64,000 nucleotides of DNA, taken from Pseudomonas migulae (lineage in GTDB: Bacteria; Pseudomonadota; Gammaproteobacteria; Pseudomonadales; Pseudomonadaceae). Under the pieces are notes generated by a model. That model did no database searches. It was not told the origin of the DNA and saw only the letters and a program-made list of their open reading frames with translations. Below, piece by piece: positions 29,412 through 38,620 of this stretch; position 1 is the first letter of the stretch, and each line of letters opens with the position of its first letter. The translations under genes were made by a program, and so were the position numbers. The stretch is from the NCBI RefSeq assembly GCF_024169315.1, contig NZ_JALJWR010000001.1, positions 4,576,501 to 4,640,500 of the forward strand, written 5' to 3'.

Positions 29412-30160
29412 TGAGCGACCGTCATTTCGATCAACTGGCGACCCGTTTTGCCGAAAAGATCTACGGTGGCGCCAAAGGCGCGATCCGCCTGGCGGTGCTT
29501 CAGGCCGACCTGGCCGAAACCCTGCCGGACCGTCCGTTGCGTGTCCTCGACATCGGCGCGGGCCTGGGCCACATGTCATTGTGGCTGGCCCAGCGCGGTC
29601 ATGACGTGACGCTGGCCGAACCTGCCGAGCCAATGCTTGAAGGTGCCCGTCAACGCTTCGCCGAGGCCGGCCAGACGGCCACTTTCATTCAGGCACCGTG
29701 GCAGGATCTGCTCGGCCAGCTCACCGAACCCTACGATCTGGTGCTGTGCCACGCCGTGCTGGAATGGCTGGCGGAACCCCATGCGATCCTGCCGGTGCTG
29801 CATCAGCTGACCAAGCAGGATGGCTGGTTATCCCTGGCCTTCTACAACCGCGATGCGCTGATCTACCGCAACCTGCTCAAGGGTCACTTCCGCAAGATGC
29901 GCAAGAACGACATGGCGGGCGAAAAGCAGAGCCTGACCCCGCAACAGCCGCTTGATCCGCGTGAACTGGCGGCGCAACTTGAAGGCCTGTGGCAGGTCGA
30001 AACCCAGAGCGGGGTACGTGTTTTTCACGACTACATGCCGGTGGAATTCCAGGCCCGCGCCGAATTGGTGGACTTGCTGGAAATGGAGCTGGCCCACCGG
30101 CGTCACCCAAGTTTTGCCGGGCTTGGGCGCTACCTGCACTGGATCTGTCGGCCGGTCTGA
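29411..30160 (+). CDS. cmoM: tRNA 5-carboxymethoxyuridine methyltransferase
   Basis: This SAM-dependent enzyme methylates the carboxymethoxyuridine at the tRNA wobble position to its methyl ester. The 249-residue product matches E. coli CmoM (formerly SmtA) through RHFDQLATRFAEKIYGGAKG, the SAM motif VLDIGAGLGHMSLWLAQRG, LCHAVLEWLAEP, SLAFYNRDALIYRNLLKG and GVRVFHDYM. It overlaps the MazG-like gene by one base and is followed 12 bases later by the first DUF4136 gene. Confidence 0.94.
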   Translation: MSDRHFDQLATRFAEKIYGGAKGAIRLAVLQADLAETLPDRPLRVLDIGAGLGHMSLWLAQRGHDVTLAEPAEPMLEGARQRFAEAGQTATFIQAPWQDLLGQLTEPYDLVLCHAVLEWLAEPHAILPVLHQLTKQDGWLSLAFYNRDALIYRNLLKGHFRKMRKNDMAGEKQSLTPQQPLDPRELAAQLEGLWQVETQSGVRVFHDYMPVEFQARAELVDLLEMELAHRRHPSFAGLGRYLHWICRPV

Positions 30161-30172
30161 TCGGAGCGCGAA

Positions 30173-30787
30173 ATGAAACGTCGTTCAGGGTTACTGGTGA
30201 TCTGTCTCGGGTTGGCAGCCTGTCAGGGCAGCAATCCGTATGTGGCAAGTTCCAAACCGTTGCCGCCGGCGCCGCCTGAAGCGGCCAACACCTTCGATCG
30301 CAGCGCCTACCCGACGCCGCCGCGTGATTACGGTCGCTACCGCAGCTGGGCCTGGCTCAACGGCAGTCTGCCTGCGGGGTCGGCCTGGGCCGACTCGGCG
30401 CAAGTCGCCGAGGCCGTGAGCAATGCCCTTGATCAGCGCGGTTTGCGGCCGCTGCATGACAATCGCCCGGCGGACCTGTTCGTCAGCGCCAATCTGCATC
30501 TGGAAACCCGTTTGCGTCAGGTTCAGGACGACTACGGTTATTACGGCGGTGGCTATGGCGGGTACAACCGTTACGGCAGCGGTTATGGCGTGTACAACAC
30601 GGTGCCGATCGTCCGGACGTATTCGGAACAGGTGGTCGTGGTGCGGGTGGACCTGTTCGATGCTCAAACCGGTCAACCCGTGTGGAGTTCGAGCGCCGAA
30701 ACCAGCAACAAGGGCACCCAAAGTGCGCGCGCCGATGCGATTCGGGAGGCTGTGGAAAAAGCCATGTCGGCGTATCCTCCCAGTTAG
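30173..30787 (+). CDS. DUF4136 lipoprotein (first of two)
   Basis: This 204-residue lipoprotein has a lipobox LAAC (Cys17), after which it is anchored in an envelope membrane. The DUF4136 region has [20 protein letters not shown] and ends [14 protein letters not shown] Gly/Tyr-rich insert ([19 protein letters not shown]) sits in mid-domain. Function is unknown. It follows cmoM closely and is followed by a related gene, so it may belong to the MazG-cmoM transcript. Confidence 0.88.
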   Translation: MKRRSGLLVICLGLAACQGSNPYVASSKPLPPAPPEAANTFDRSAYPTPPRDYGRYRSWAWLNGSLPAGSAWADSAQVAEAVSNALDQRGLRPLHDNRPADLFVSANLHLETRLRQVQDDYGYYGGGYGGYNRYGSGYGVYNTVPIVRTYSEQVVVVRVDLFDAQTGQPVWSSSAETSNKGTQSARADAIREAVEKAMSAYPPS

Positions 30788-30841
30788 CTTCTGCAATCAG
30801 GAAGCGTTCCGCAGGTTCATGTCTTCAACCGGAGAATCATC

Positions 30842-31399
30842 ATGTTCCGCCGTCTCGCTTTACTGGCAGTGGCCGCGCTCCTGACAGCCTGCGCCGCCAA
30901 CCAGGTCAATCATGACTTCGACGCCAGCCGCGACTTCGCCGCCTATCGCAGCTGGAGCTGGAAAGACCCCGCCCTGCAATATCGCCCCGATGACCCACGG
31001 ATAAAGAGCGACCTGACCGAACAGCGCATCCGCCAATCGGTGTCCGATCAGCTGGATCAACGTGGCTTGCGTCCGGCCGCTGCGGGCAGCAAGGGCAATG
31101 TGTTGGTGCAAACCTACATGATCGTCGAAGACCGTCAGCAACAAGTGACCACCAACTACGGCGGCGGTTGGGGTAACCCGTGGAATGGCTACTGGGGCGG
31201 GCCGATGTACAACGAAACCCGCAACATCAGTTACAAAGTGGCGATCATCCAGATCGACATGCTCGACGGCAAGGACGGCAAACTGGTGTGGCGCGGCAGT
31301 GACGAGCAAATCCTCAGCCGCTCACCGAACCCGTCGGATCGCAGCACGGCGATACGCGAAACGGTCGGGCGCATCCTCGCCAATTACCCACCCAAATAA
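30842..31399 (+). CDS. DUF4136 lipoprotein (second of two)
   Basis: This 185-residue lipoprotein has lipobox LTAC (Cys16). It shares with its upstream neighbour [25 protein letters not shown] and IRETVGRILANYPP. Its shorter insert is Gly/Trp-rich (YGGGWGNPWNGYWGG) rather than Gly/Tyr-rich. The two genes look like an old tandem duplication. The AGA motif CCGGAG precedes the start. Function is unknown. Confidence 0.88.
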   Translation: MFRRLALLAVAALLTACAANQVNHDFDASRDFAAYRSWSWKDPALQYRPDDPRIKSDLTEQRIRQSVSDQLDQRGLRPAAAGSKGNVLVQTYMIVEDRQQQVTTNYGGGWGNPWNGYWGGPMYNETRNISYKVAIIQIDMLDGKDGKLVWRGSDEQILSRSPNPSDRSTAIRETVGRILANYPPK

Positions 31400-31418
31400 A
31401 CACCGGGGGAGCGCCTTT

Positions 31419-31513
31419 TGTGGCGAGGGGATTTATCCCCGTTGGGTGGCGCAGCCGCCCCAAAAAACCTGGGCCTGCTTCGCAGTCCAACGGGGATAAA
31501 TCCCCTCGCCACA
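31419..31513. repeat. REPIN of the GGCGAGGGGATTTATCC type
   Basis: TGTGGCGAGGGGATTTATCC and its exact inverse GGATAAATCCCCTCGCCACA lie between the second DUF4136 gene and the sensor kinase end. It belongs to the same subfamily as the element at 8758. Confidence 0.9.
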
Positions 31514-31559
31514 AATGCGCTCCTACAGGGGATTTTGTTGTCTGAGCTGGCGGCCAAGC

Positions 31560-33722
31560 CTATCGAGTGATCCCGGCCTCCACGACAATCGGCAACTCGA
31601 TACAGAACCGCGCGCCCTCGGCCGAGTTGCTCGCGCGCAGTGTTCCGCCCATGTTCTCGACGATGCCGTAGCTCACCGACAACCCCAGCCCGGTGCCCAC
31701 GCCCACCGGTTTGGTGGTGAAAAACGGTTCGAAGATGCGCTCCAGCAATTGCGGGTCGATACCGCCACCGTTGTCCTCGACACACAGTCGCACAAAGTGT
31801 TCGTCACGCTCGGTGTGCACCGAGATCCACGGCTTGAAATCCGGATCCGCTTCGCGTTTGCTCAGCACTGCGTCACGGGCGTTGACCATCAGGTTGATCA
31901 GCACCTGTTCCAGTTGATCGACGCAACCACGCACCTGCACCTCGAACCCGGTTTCGCTGACCCTGAGCTCGACGCCTTTGCCCTGCATGCCTTCGGTCAG
32001 CAGCGACAGCGTGCCCTCGATGGCGTCAACCGGATTGAACGGATGCAGCTCGATCTCCGAGCGGCGGCCGAACACCCGCATGTGATCCACCACCCGCGCC
32101 GCACGCTGGACCTGGGCATCGATGCGGTTGAGTTTGTCGGTCAGGTCGTCGACCTGCACCTCTCCGTTGCTCAAGCGCTGGAGCACACTGACGATGGCTA
32201 TGTGCATCACGTTCAGCGGCTGGTTGATTTCATGTGCCAGGCCCGTGGCCATTTCGCCGAGGGTGGCCATTTTCGCGCTCTGGGCTGCTGCGGCGCCCTG
32301 TTGCTGGTTTTTGATGTCGCTGATGTCGAGCATGAAACCCACCAGCCGCCGGTCTTTGCCAACGCCCATGGCTTGGCCTTGCAGGCGATACCAGGTCGGC
32401 GTTTCGGGATGATGCAGGCGCATGCAGAGCGATAAAGGCGTGCCGTCATCCTGCAAGTCTTGCAGGCGACTGCGCAGCGCCTCGCGGTCGGCGGGGTGGA
32501 ATTGCTCAAGCCAGTCGTGCAGGGGTATGCGTGGGCTGGTCAGGTTCAGGGCGTTGGCCAGCGACGACGCCAACTGCACCTCGGCACTGTCGCTGAAAAT
32601 TTCCAGCCAACCGGTGCCGAGCAGGGCTTGCAATGATTCCAGTTGCTCGAGTTGCAGATGGTGCTGATGCTCGCGCAAGCGCTCCAGCAGCGGCCCGGCG
32701 AACGCGGCGGCGAGCAGCAGCCAATCGCGCTCACCGACGTCGGGTGCACGTTGCTGCACCGGGTAAAAACCACAGAGCAACCACGCGACCACGCCTTGCG
32801 CATCGTGATAGGGCACTGCAAACCCTTCGGTATTACCAAAGATGCTGTGCAGGCGCGGATGCTCGCCGTGGGTCAAATGCTGAGGGGCGGAGCCGTTCAA
32901 ACTGTCGAGCCCGGTGCCCAGGCGCTGACCGTTTTGCCACAGTTGGGGGGCATCGGAGGCCGCGTAATGTTGGTGGATCTGCCAGCCCTCTTCCTGATCA
33001 TCCAGCAACGTCACGGCCAGACACGGGATCTGAAATTGCTGCGCCAACTGTTGCAGTTGCTCCACCAGTACTTCGGGCAGGCGCGACAGGCTGCACAGGC
33101 GCAACTGTTCGCCGATCTGCGTTGCGAGCAATTGGCAGTGTTCGCGTTTGCGCGCTTGCCGGCGTTCGTGCAACAAGTCGCCGATGTCCAGCAACTGCAA
33201 CAGCCAGGTATCGGCCAAAGGCTGCACCCAGCCACGCAAGTGCAGGGGTTGCCCGCTGAGGCTGCAGAAATCCAGATCCAGACTTTGTCCTTGCCAGTCG
33301 GCCGGCGTGCCTGCGATGGCGAGGCAGCTATGCGGCATGAGGAAATCGACCAGAAGCGGCGCCTGCGCGGCGGGTTGCTGCTGGGCCAGCCCATGGCGCA
33401 GAGGGCCGGTCAGATGAATCACCCGTCCTTCGGCGTCCAGGCGCATCTGCAGGCCGACACCCGGCACGCTCCTGGCGCTGGAGGGTTCCGGTGGCGGTGG
33501 AGGATGGCGGTTGAGCAGGCGCCCGAACAACTTGTCCCCGGAACTCAAAATTGCACGCTCGAACGGGGAGGTGTGTCGGTGGCGACATCGGAATTCAGAA
33601 CGGCGGGAATCCAGGCCAGTTGGCGGCTCCGCTTCGTGGAGGCCACGGCACTTTTTCGCTTGCGGGGGAGGTTCGTTTTCATGAGTGCGTCTACCCTGAC
33701 TATCACTATGTAATGTCAGCAT
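31560..33722 (-). CDS. Orphan sensor histidine kinase
   Basis: This is a soluble histidine kinase of about 720 residues. Two N-terminal regions look PAS/GAF-like, one with a ligand-pocket-type strand pattern around ...QLAQQFQIPCLAVTLLDDQ, and a PAS region follows (WLEIFSDSAEVQ...GFMLDISDIKNQ). HisKA has ATGLAHEINQPLNVMHIA and the ATPase domain has NLMVNARDAV, VEDNGGGID and FTTKPVGVGTGLGLSVSYG. No membrane helix is evident and no response regulator is adjacent. The start is uncertain: the ATG at 33722 has no clear ribosome site, and a later start such as the TTG before SSGDKLFGRLL is possible. Confidence 0.88.
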   Translation of the reverse strand: MLTLHSDSQGRRTHENEPPPQAKKCRGLHEAEPPTGLDSRRSEFRCRHRHTSPFERAILSSGDKLFGRLLNRHPPPPPEPSSARSVPGVGLQMRLDAEGRVIHLTGPLRHGLAQQQPAAQAPLLVDFLMPHSCLAIAGTPADWQGQSLDLDFCSLSGQPLHLRGWVQPLADTWLLQLLDIGDLLHERRQARKREHCQLLATQIGEQLRLCSLSRLPEVLVEQLQQLAQQFQIPCLAVTLLDDQEEGWQIHQHYAASDAPQLWQNGQRLGTGLDSLNGSAPQHLTHGEHPRLHSIFGNTEGFAVPYHDAQGVVAWLLCGFYPVQQRAPDVGERDWLLLAAAFAGPLLERLREHQHHLQLEQLESLQALLGTGWLEIFSDSAEVQLASSLANALNLTSPRIPLHDWLEQFHPADREALRSRLQDLQDDGTPLSLCMRLHHPETPTWYRLQGQAMGVGKDRRLVGFMLDISDIKNQQQGAAAAQSAKMATLGEMATGLAHEINQPLNVMHIAIVSVLQRLSNGEVQVDDLTDKLNRIDAQVQRAARVVDHMRVFGRRSEIELHPFNPVDAIEGTLSLLTEGMQGKGVELRVSETGFEVQVRGCVDQLEQVLINLMVNARDAVLSKREADPDFKPWISVHTERDEHFVRLCVEDNGGGIDPQLLERIFEPFFTTKPVGVGTGLGLSVSYGIVENMGGTLRASNSAEGARFCIELPIVVEAGITR

Positions 33723-33794
33723 AGAATCATTCAGCAAAAACGGACGTTTTTTACCGGATGCAGGGCTTTGTCCTACGGATCTCGCTGACGAGGG

Positions 33795-34649
33795 TCAGGC
33801 AACCGGCCGCCAATGCCCAACCATATGCTCCAGATCCCCGGCGCCCACCAGCTGAAAATCGCCACTGGAACCCGCCGCACTGGCGAGCAACGTTACCTCT
33901 CCGGGCAACCGCACCGGCTTGCGAAACTGCACGGCAATCTCGACGTTGGCGGCGGGTAAATGATCGCTTAGCGCCGCGAGTGTCCGCGCCTTGTTCCACA
34001 ACCCATGGGCAATGGCAGTCGGGAAGCCAAACAGCTTGGCGCTCGCGGCACTGAGGTGGATCGGGTTGTAGTCGCCGGAAACCTTGGCGTACTGCCGGCC
34101 AATGTCTGCCGGCGCTTTCCAGCGGGTGACTTCAGTCAGTGCCATCGTCGAAGCCAGTACTTCCTCCACCGGCTCGCCCTCGAGCTTCACGCCACGACAC
34201 AGCATCTGGCTTTCCGCTTCCCACAGCGGCCCCAACTGATCGTCGAGGGTCGTCACCAGATCGAACGTCGCACCCTTGGCGTGGGGCTGCAGGTTCTGCA
34301 CCTGCACGCTGACCCGCACGCGATTCACCCCGCCCATGGGCCTGAAGACGCGAATGCGGTTGCTCAGGTGAATCAGCCCCAGCAGGGGAAACGGAAAGTC
34401 TTTGACCGTGAGTAATTGCATCTGCAACGCAAACGCCAGGATGTGTGGATAAGTCGGCGGCAACAAACCGTTGTCGGCAAACCCGCAGACCTCACGGTAG
34501 GCTGCCAAACGTTTCGGATCGACATCGACCCAGCAACGCAATCCCGAATCGGGCAACGTGGTGCCGGTGATCTTGCGGCGCGTCGCGGCCCGCACATACA
34601 ACCCTGGCAGGCTCGGTTCGCGGTTGAGTGTGTGCCAATCGGTGATCAT
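33795..34649 (-). CDS. MaoC-like dehydratase
   Basis: This 284-residue double hot-dog hydratase acts on acyl-CoA or acyl-ACP. The C-terminal half holds the hydratase-2 motif, VSGDYNPIHLSAASAKLFG then PTAIAHG; Asp and His are the catalytic pair. The start ATG at 34649 follows GGGGGC and lies just after the fabG-like stop, so the two genes are coupled. The order of reductase then hydratase suggests successive steps on a beta-ketoacyl chain, an inference from position. Confidence 0.92.
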   Translation of the reverse strand: MITDWHTLNREPSLPGLYVRAATRRKITGTTLPDSGLRCWVDVDPKRLAAYREVCGFADNGLLPPTYPHILAFALQMQLLTVKDFPFPLLGLIHLSNRIRVFRPMGGVNRVRVSVQVQNLQPHAKGATFDLVTTLDDQLGPLWEAESQMLCRGVKLEGEPVEEVLASTMALTEVTRWKAPADIGRQYAKVSGDYNPIHLSAASAKLFGFPTAIAHGLWNKARTLAALSDHLPAANVEIAVQFRKPVRLPGEVTLLASAAGSSGDFQLVGAGDLEHMVGHWRPVA

Positions 34650-34651
34650 CA

Positions 34652-36004
34652 CTAAGCCCCCAAAACACTTTGTCCACAGACCCGCAGCGCTTGCCCGGTG
34701 AACGCGCCAGTGCCCGGTTGTGCCAGCCAGGCCACCGCTTCGGCGACGTCCTGCGGCAAGCCACCCTGACCCAGCGAGCTCATGCGCCGGCCCGCTTCCC
34801 GCAGGCCGAACGGCAGGTGCGCCGTCATTTGCGTCTCGATGAATCCCGGCGCCACCGCGTTGATGCTGATGCCGCGCTCATTGAGCAAGGGAGCCCAGGC
34901 CTGGGCGAGGCCGATCAATCCGGCCTTGCTCGCCGCGTAATTGGTTTGCCCGCGATTGCCGGCGATGCCGCTGATGGACGCCAGCAGAATCACCCGGCCG
35001 TTGTCCTGCAAGGTGCCGCTGTCGAGCAGCGCCTTGGTCAGCACTTGCGGAGCATTGAGATTGACTGCGAGAACCGCGTCCCAGAATTCCGGGGTCATGT
35101 TGGCCAGGGTTTTATCCCGCGTGATGCCGGCGTTGTGCACGACGATGTCGATTCCGTCAGGCAGCTGTTCGATCAACTGCGCGGCGGCATCTTCCGCGCA
35201 AATATCCAGGGTAATGCTGCGCCCACCGAGGCGCGCGGCAAGGGCTTCAAGATCGGTTTTGGCCGGTGCCACATCGAGCAGGATCACCTCGGCGCCGTCC
35301 CGGGCCAGGGTTTCGGCGATCGATGCACCGATGCCGCGCGCCGCGCCGGTGACCAGCGCCTTGCGCCCTGCCAGCGGACGGGTCCAGTCGGTTACTGGGG
35401 TGTCACAGGCGTCCAGGCGGATCACTTGCCCGGACACGAAGGCGCTTTTTGGCGAAAGGAAAAATCGCAGCGGACCTTCCAGCTGATCCTCGGCACCTTC
35501 GCCGACATGGATCAGCTGCAACGTGCCGCCGCTGCGCAGTTCCTTGGCCAGCGAACGGCTGAACCCTTCAATGGCTCGTTGGGCGCTGGCGGCGACCGGA
35601 TCGCTCAAGGTCTGCGGCGCGCGCCCGAGAATCACCAGGTGCGCACAGTGATCGAGGTTTTTTATCAGTGGCTGAAAGAACTCGCGCAGCTGTTTGAGCT
35701 GATCGGTTTGCACCAGGTCGCTGGCGTCGAACACCACGGCTTTCAGTTTGGGGCCGTGACCGGGAATCCATGCGGTGGCGATCGAAGGTTCGCTGCCATA
35801 GCTGTAGATCGCATCGGTCAGGCGATTGGCGAAGGCGCTGACTTTTTCCGCCAGCGGCCCGCCGCCGATCAGCAGCGCGCCTTCAACCGGACGCAGCCGG
35901 CCCGCTTGCCAGCGCTCCAGCCGCACCGGCAACGGCAGACCCAGGGCCCCGACCAGACGATGGCCGATGGACGAATTGGCGAAGTCGATATAGCGGTCAG
36001 ACAT
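34652..36004 (-). CDS. Long FabG-like 3-oxoacyl-ACP/CoA reductase
   Basis: This 450-residue protein has an N-terminal degenerate Rossmann-like region (residues 1-200) fused to a complete short-chain dehydrogenase. The SDR half has TGAARGIGASIAETLARDGA, NAGITRDKTLANM, the catalytic Ser in LLASISGIAGN and YAASKAG. Twice the usual FabG length (about 245), it belongs to the high-molecular-weight FabG4 group, which prefers CoA substrates in mycobacteria. It is followed immediately by the MaoC gene. Confidence 0.93.
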   Translation of the reverse strand: MSDRYIDFANSSIGHRLVGALGLPLPVRLERWQAGRLRPVEGALLIGGGPLAEKVSAFANRLTDAIYSYGSEPSIATAWIPGHGPKLKAVVFDASDLVQTDQLKQLREFFQPLIKNLDHCAHLVILGRAPQTLSDPVAASAQRAIEGFSRSLAKELRSGGTLQLIHVGEGAEDQLEGPLRFFLSPKSAFVSGQVIRLDACDTPVTDWTRPLAGRKALVTGAARGIGASIAETLARDGAEVILLDVAPAKTDLEALAARLGGRSITLDICAEDAAAQLIEQLPDGIDIVVHNAGITRDKTLANMTPEFWDAVLAVNLNAPQVLTKALLDSGTLQDNGRVILLASISGIAGNRGQTNYAASKAGLIGLAQAWAPLLNERGISINAVAPGFIETQMTAHLPFGLREAGRRMSSLGQGGLPQDVAEAVAWLAQPGTGAFTGQALRVCGQSVLGA

Positions 36005-36120
36005 GGAACGCGCTCCAGCAGCTGGGGTTCAAAGTGTGGACCACGAATGGCAATCAGTCGTTCGATTCGCGAGATAAGGCCTACGCTTGGACATTGCGGA
36101 GGTTTTCAGGAACACGCAGA

Positions 36121-36216
36121 CCCTGTGGGAGCGGGCTTGCCCGCGAAAGCGTCGGCACAGTCAACATTGATGTTGGATTTTCCGGCCTCTTTGCGGGCAA
36201 GCCCGCTCCCACAGGG
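36121..36216. repeat. REPIN between the fabG-like and thiolase genes
   Basis: CCCTGTGGGAGCGGGCTTGC and inverse GCAAGCCCGCTCCCACAGGG, near-perfect. It sits in the divergent intergenic region that must also hold both promoters. Confidence 0.92.
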
Positions 36217-36255
36217 AATCGCATTGTTCTTTAAATTGTTCATCAGGAGCTTTTT

Positions 36256-37533
36256 ATGACTCAACTGCGCCGCGTCGCGATTATCGGCGGTAACCGGATT
36301 CCCTTCGCCCGCTCCAACGGGCCGTACGCCACGGCGAGTAACCAGGCGATGCTCACCGCCGCGCTCGAAGGCCTGATCGAGCGTTTCAACCTGCACGGTT
36401 TGCGCATGGGCGAAGTGGCGGCGGGCGCGGTGCTCAAGCATTCCCGGGACTTCAACCTGACCCGCGAATGCGTGCTCGGCTCGCGGCTGTCGCCGACCAC
36501 CCCGGCGTATGACATTCAGCAGGCCTGCGGCACCGGTCTGGAAGCCGCGTTGCTGGTGGCCAATAAAATTGCCCTGGGCCAGATCGAGTGCGGCATCGCT
36601 GGCGGCGTCGACACTACCTCCGACGCGCCGATCGGCATCAACGAAGGCCTGCGCAAAATCCTGCTGCAAGCCAATCGCGCCAAGACCACCGCCGATAAAC
36701 TGAAAACGTTCTTGCAACTTCGCCCCGGTCACCTCATCCCGGAATTTCCCCGCAACGGCGAGCCGCGCACCGGCCTGTCGATGGGCGAACATTGCGAGTT
36801 GATGGCGCAGACCTGGAACATCCCGCGCGCGGATCAGGACCAACTGGCGCTGGAGAGTCATCAGAAAATGGCGGCGTCGTATACCGAAGGCTGGCACAAC
36901 GACCTGATGACGCCATTCCTCGGCCTGACCCGTGACAACAATCTGCGCCCGGACCTGACCCTGGAAAAACTCGCGACGCTCAAACCCGCCTTCGAGAAAA
37001 GCGCCAAAGGCACCCTGACCGCAGGCAATTCGACGCCGCTCACCGACGGCGCGTCGCTGGTGCTGTTGGGCAGTGAAGAATGGGCGAAGGAACGCGGGTT
37101 GCCGATCCTTGCGTATTTACGCGATGGCGAGGCGGCGGCGGTGGATTTCGTCAACGGTGCCGAAGGGTTGTTGATGGCGCCGGCATATGCGGTGCCCCGT
37201 CTGCTGGCGCGCAATGGCCTGACGTTGCAGGACTTCGATTACTACGAAATCCACGAAGCGTTCGCCGCACAAGTGCTCTGCACCTTGAAGGCCTGGGAGG
37301 ACCCGGAATACTGCAAAACCCGCCTCGGCCTCGACGCGCCACTGGGCTCCATCGACCGCAGCCGGCTCAACGTCAAAGGCAGTTCACTGGCGGCGGGGCA
37401 TCCGTTTGCGGCTACTGGCGGGCGTATTGTGGCGAGCCTGGCCAAGCTGCTCGATGCGGCCGGCAAGGGGCGGGGGCTGATCTCGATTTGTGCGGCGGGC
37501 GGGCAGGGTGTGACAGCGATTATCGAACGCTGA
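36256..37533 (+). CDS. Acetyl-CoA C-acetyltransferase (thiolase)
   Basis: This 425-residue thiolase condenses or cleaves acetyl/acyl-CoA. The nucleophilic Cys is at residue 91 in DIQQACGTGLEAAL; His382 lies in AAGHPFAATGGR and the second Cys (412) in SICAAGGQG. EIHEAFAAQ holds the oxyanion residue. The longer-than-usual loops resemble the FadI branch used for long substrates. It is divergent from the reductase-hydratase pair, and the three together could make or degrade beta-oxoacyl intermediates. Confidence 0.95.
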   Translation: MTQLRRVAIIGGNRIPFARSNGPYATASNQAMLTAALEGLIERFNLHGLRMGEVAAGAVLKHSRDFNLTRECVLGSRLSPTTPAYDIQQACGTGLEAALLVANKIALGQIECGIAGGVDTTSDAPIGINEGLRKILLQANRAKTTADKLKTFLQLRPGHLIPEFPRNGEPRTGLSMGEHCELMAQTWNIPRADQDQLALESHQKMAASYTEGWHNDLMTPFLGLTRDNNLRPDLTLEKLATLKPAFEKSAKGTLTAGNSTPLTDGASLVLLGSEEWAKERGLPILAYLRDGEAAAVDFVNGAEGLLMAPAYAVPRLLARNGLTLQDFDYYEIHEAFAAQVLCTLKAWEDPEYCKTRLGLDAPLGSIDRSRLNVKGSSLAAGHPFAATGGRIVASLAKLLDAAGKGRGLISICAAGGQGVTAIIER

Positions 37534-37558
37534 TATTTCCGTGGGTGGAACCGGGAAC

Positions 37559-37650
37559 CTGTGGGAGCGGGCTTGCCCGCGATGGGGGCGGCACATTCAA
37601 CATCTTTGTTGCCTGATGCACCGCTATCGCGGGCAAGCCCGCTCCCACAG
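37559..37650. repeat. REPIN after the thiolase gene
   Basis: CTGTGGGAGCGGGCTTGCCC and inverse GGGCAAGCCCGCTCCCACAG, each arm intact. It sits between the thiolase stop and the AraC-family gene. Confidence 0.92.
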
Positions 37651-37726
37651 ATTTAGCGATATTGAATAGATCTGTGACATGCCCTAACGTCGCCCCAGAA
37701 GCCAACTTGCGACACAAGGCTCATCA

Positions 37727-38518
37727 ATGCCGACTAACGGACAACAATCCCTCGAACGGACAATCCCCGCGCTGACCGTGCTGCCGCGTCCATTGTATGC
37801 GCGGGCGGAAAGCCTCAACGCCGGTTCGTGGACGCCGTCTCATCGCCACGACTGGGTGCAATTTTCCTACGCGATCAGCGGCGTTCTTGGCGTGCACACC
37901 GCCGAAGGCAGTTTCTTTGCGCCGCCGCAGTGGGGGATCTGGATTCCTGCGGATTTCGAACATCAGGTCGTGACCTCGATGCGCGCCGAGATGCGCAGTC
38001 TCTATGTGCGTCGTGAGGATTGCCCATGGGCGGACGACCGGTGTCGGGTGCTGGAGGTGACGCCGCTGGCGCGTGAGCTGATCAAGAGCTTTTGCCTGCT
38101 GCCCGTGGAATATCCACAGGGCGACAGTCCGGAAGCGCGGCTGGTGAGTGTGTTGCTGGACCAGTTGGCGAATCTGCCCGAAGTCGGTTTCTCGCTGCCG
38201 TTGCCGCGCCATGAACGTTTGCTGGGCCTGTGCAACGAGCTGATCGAAAACCCGGAGCGCAGTGTGACGCTGCAGGAATGGGCGGTGCGACTGGGCACGT
38301 CGGAGAAAACCCTGATGCGCCTGTTCCAGCGTGAAACCGGCTTGAGTTTTCGCGGCTGGCGTCAGCGGATGCGACTGCTGTCGTCGTTGAGTTTGCTGGA
38401 GGAGGGGGACAGTGTGACGAATGCGGCGTTGTCTTGTGGGTATGACTCTACGTCGGCGTTTATTGCGGCGTTCAAGGGGTTGTTCGGGTTTACGCCCGGA
38501 GAATTGTTTCGGCAGTGA
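37727..38518 (+). CDS. AraC-family transcriptional regulator
   Basis: This 263-residue regulator has an N-terminal cupin sensor (SHRHDWVQFSYAISGVLGVH, about residues 35-90) and a C-terminal AraC DNA-binding domain. The two helix-turn-helix segments are near SVTLQEWAVRLGTSEKTLMRLF and DSVTNAALSCGYDSTSAFIA. The cupin-plus-AraC design is that of the NimR/YeaM type, which often controls a neighbouring efflux gene, but no transporter is adjacent here. Its target is unknown. Confidence 0.94.
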   Translation: MPTNGQQSLERTIPALTVLPRPLYARAESLNAGSWTPSHRHDWVQFSYAISGVLGVHTAEGSFFAPPQWGIWIPADFEHQVVTSMRAEMRSLYVRREDCPWADDRCRVLEVTPLARELIKSFCLLPVEYPQGDSPEARLVSVLLDQLANLPEVGFSLPLPRHERLLGLCNELIENPERSVTLQEWAVRLGTSEKTLMRLFQRETGLSFRGWRQRMRLLSSLSLLEEGDSVTNAALSCGYDSTSAFIAAFKGLFGFTPGELFRQ

Positions 38519-38525
38519 TGACGCC

Positions 38526-38590
38526 TTCGCGGGCAAGCCTCGCTCCTACAGGTCTATCGCAAATCTGTAGGAGCGAGGCTTGCCCGCGAA
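38526..38590. repeat. Compact REPIN (perfect 26-base arms)
   Basis: TTCGCGGGCAAGCCTCGCTC... (38526-38551) and its exact inverse (38565-38590) are separated by only 13 bases. It lies between the convergent ends of the AraC-family and chemoreceptor genes, so a transcript from either side would fold here into a very stable hairpin. Confidence 0.93.
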
Positions 38591-38620
38591 TGGCCGCGAA
38601 GCGGCCACCGGGATTTCGGA

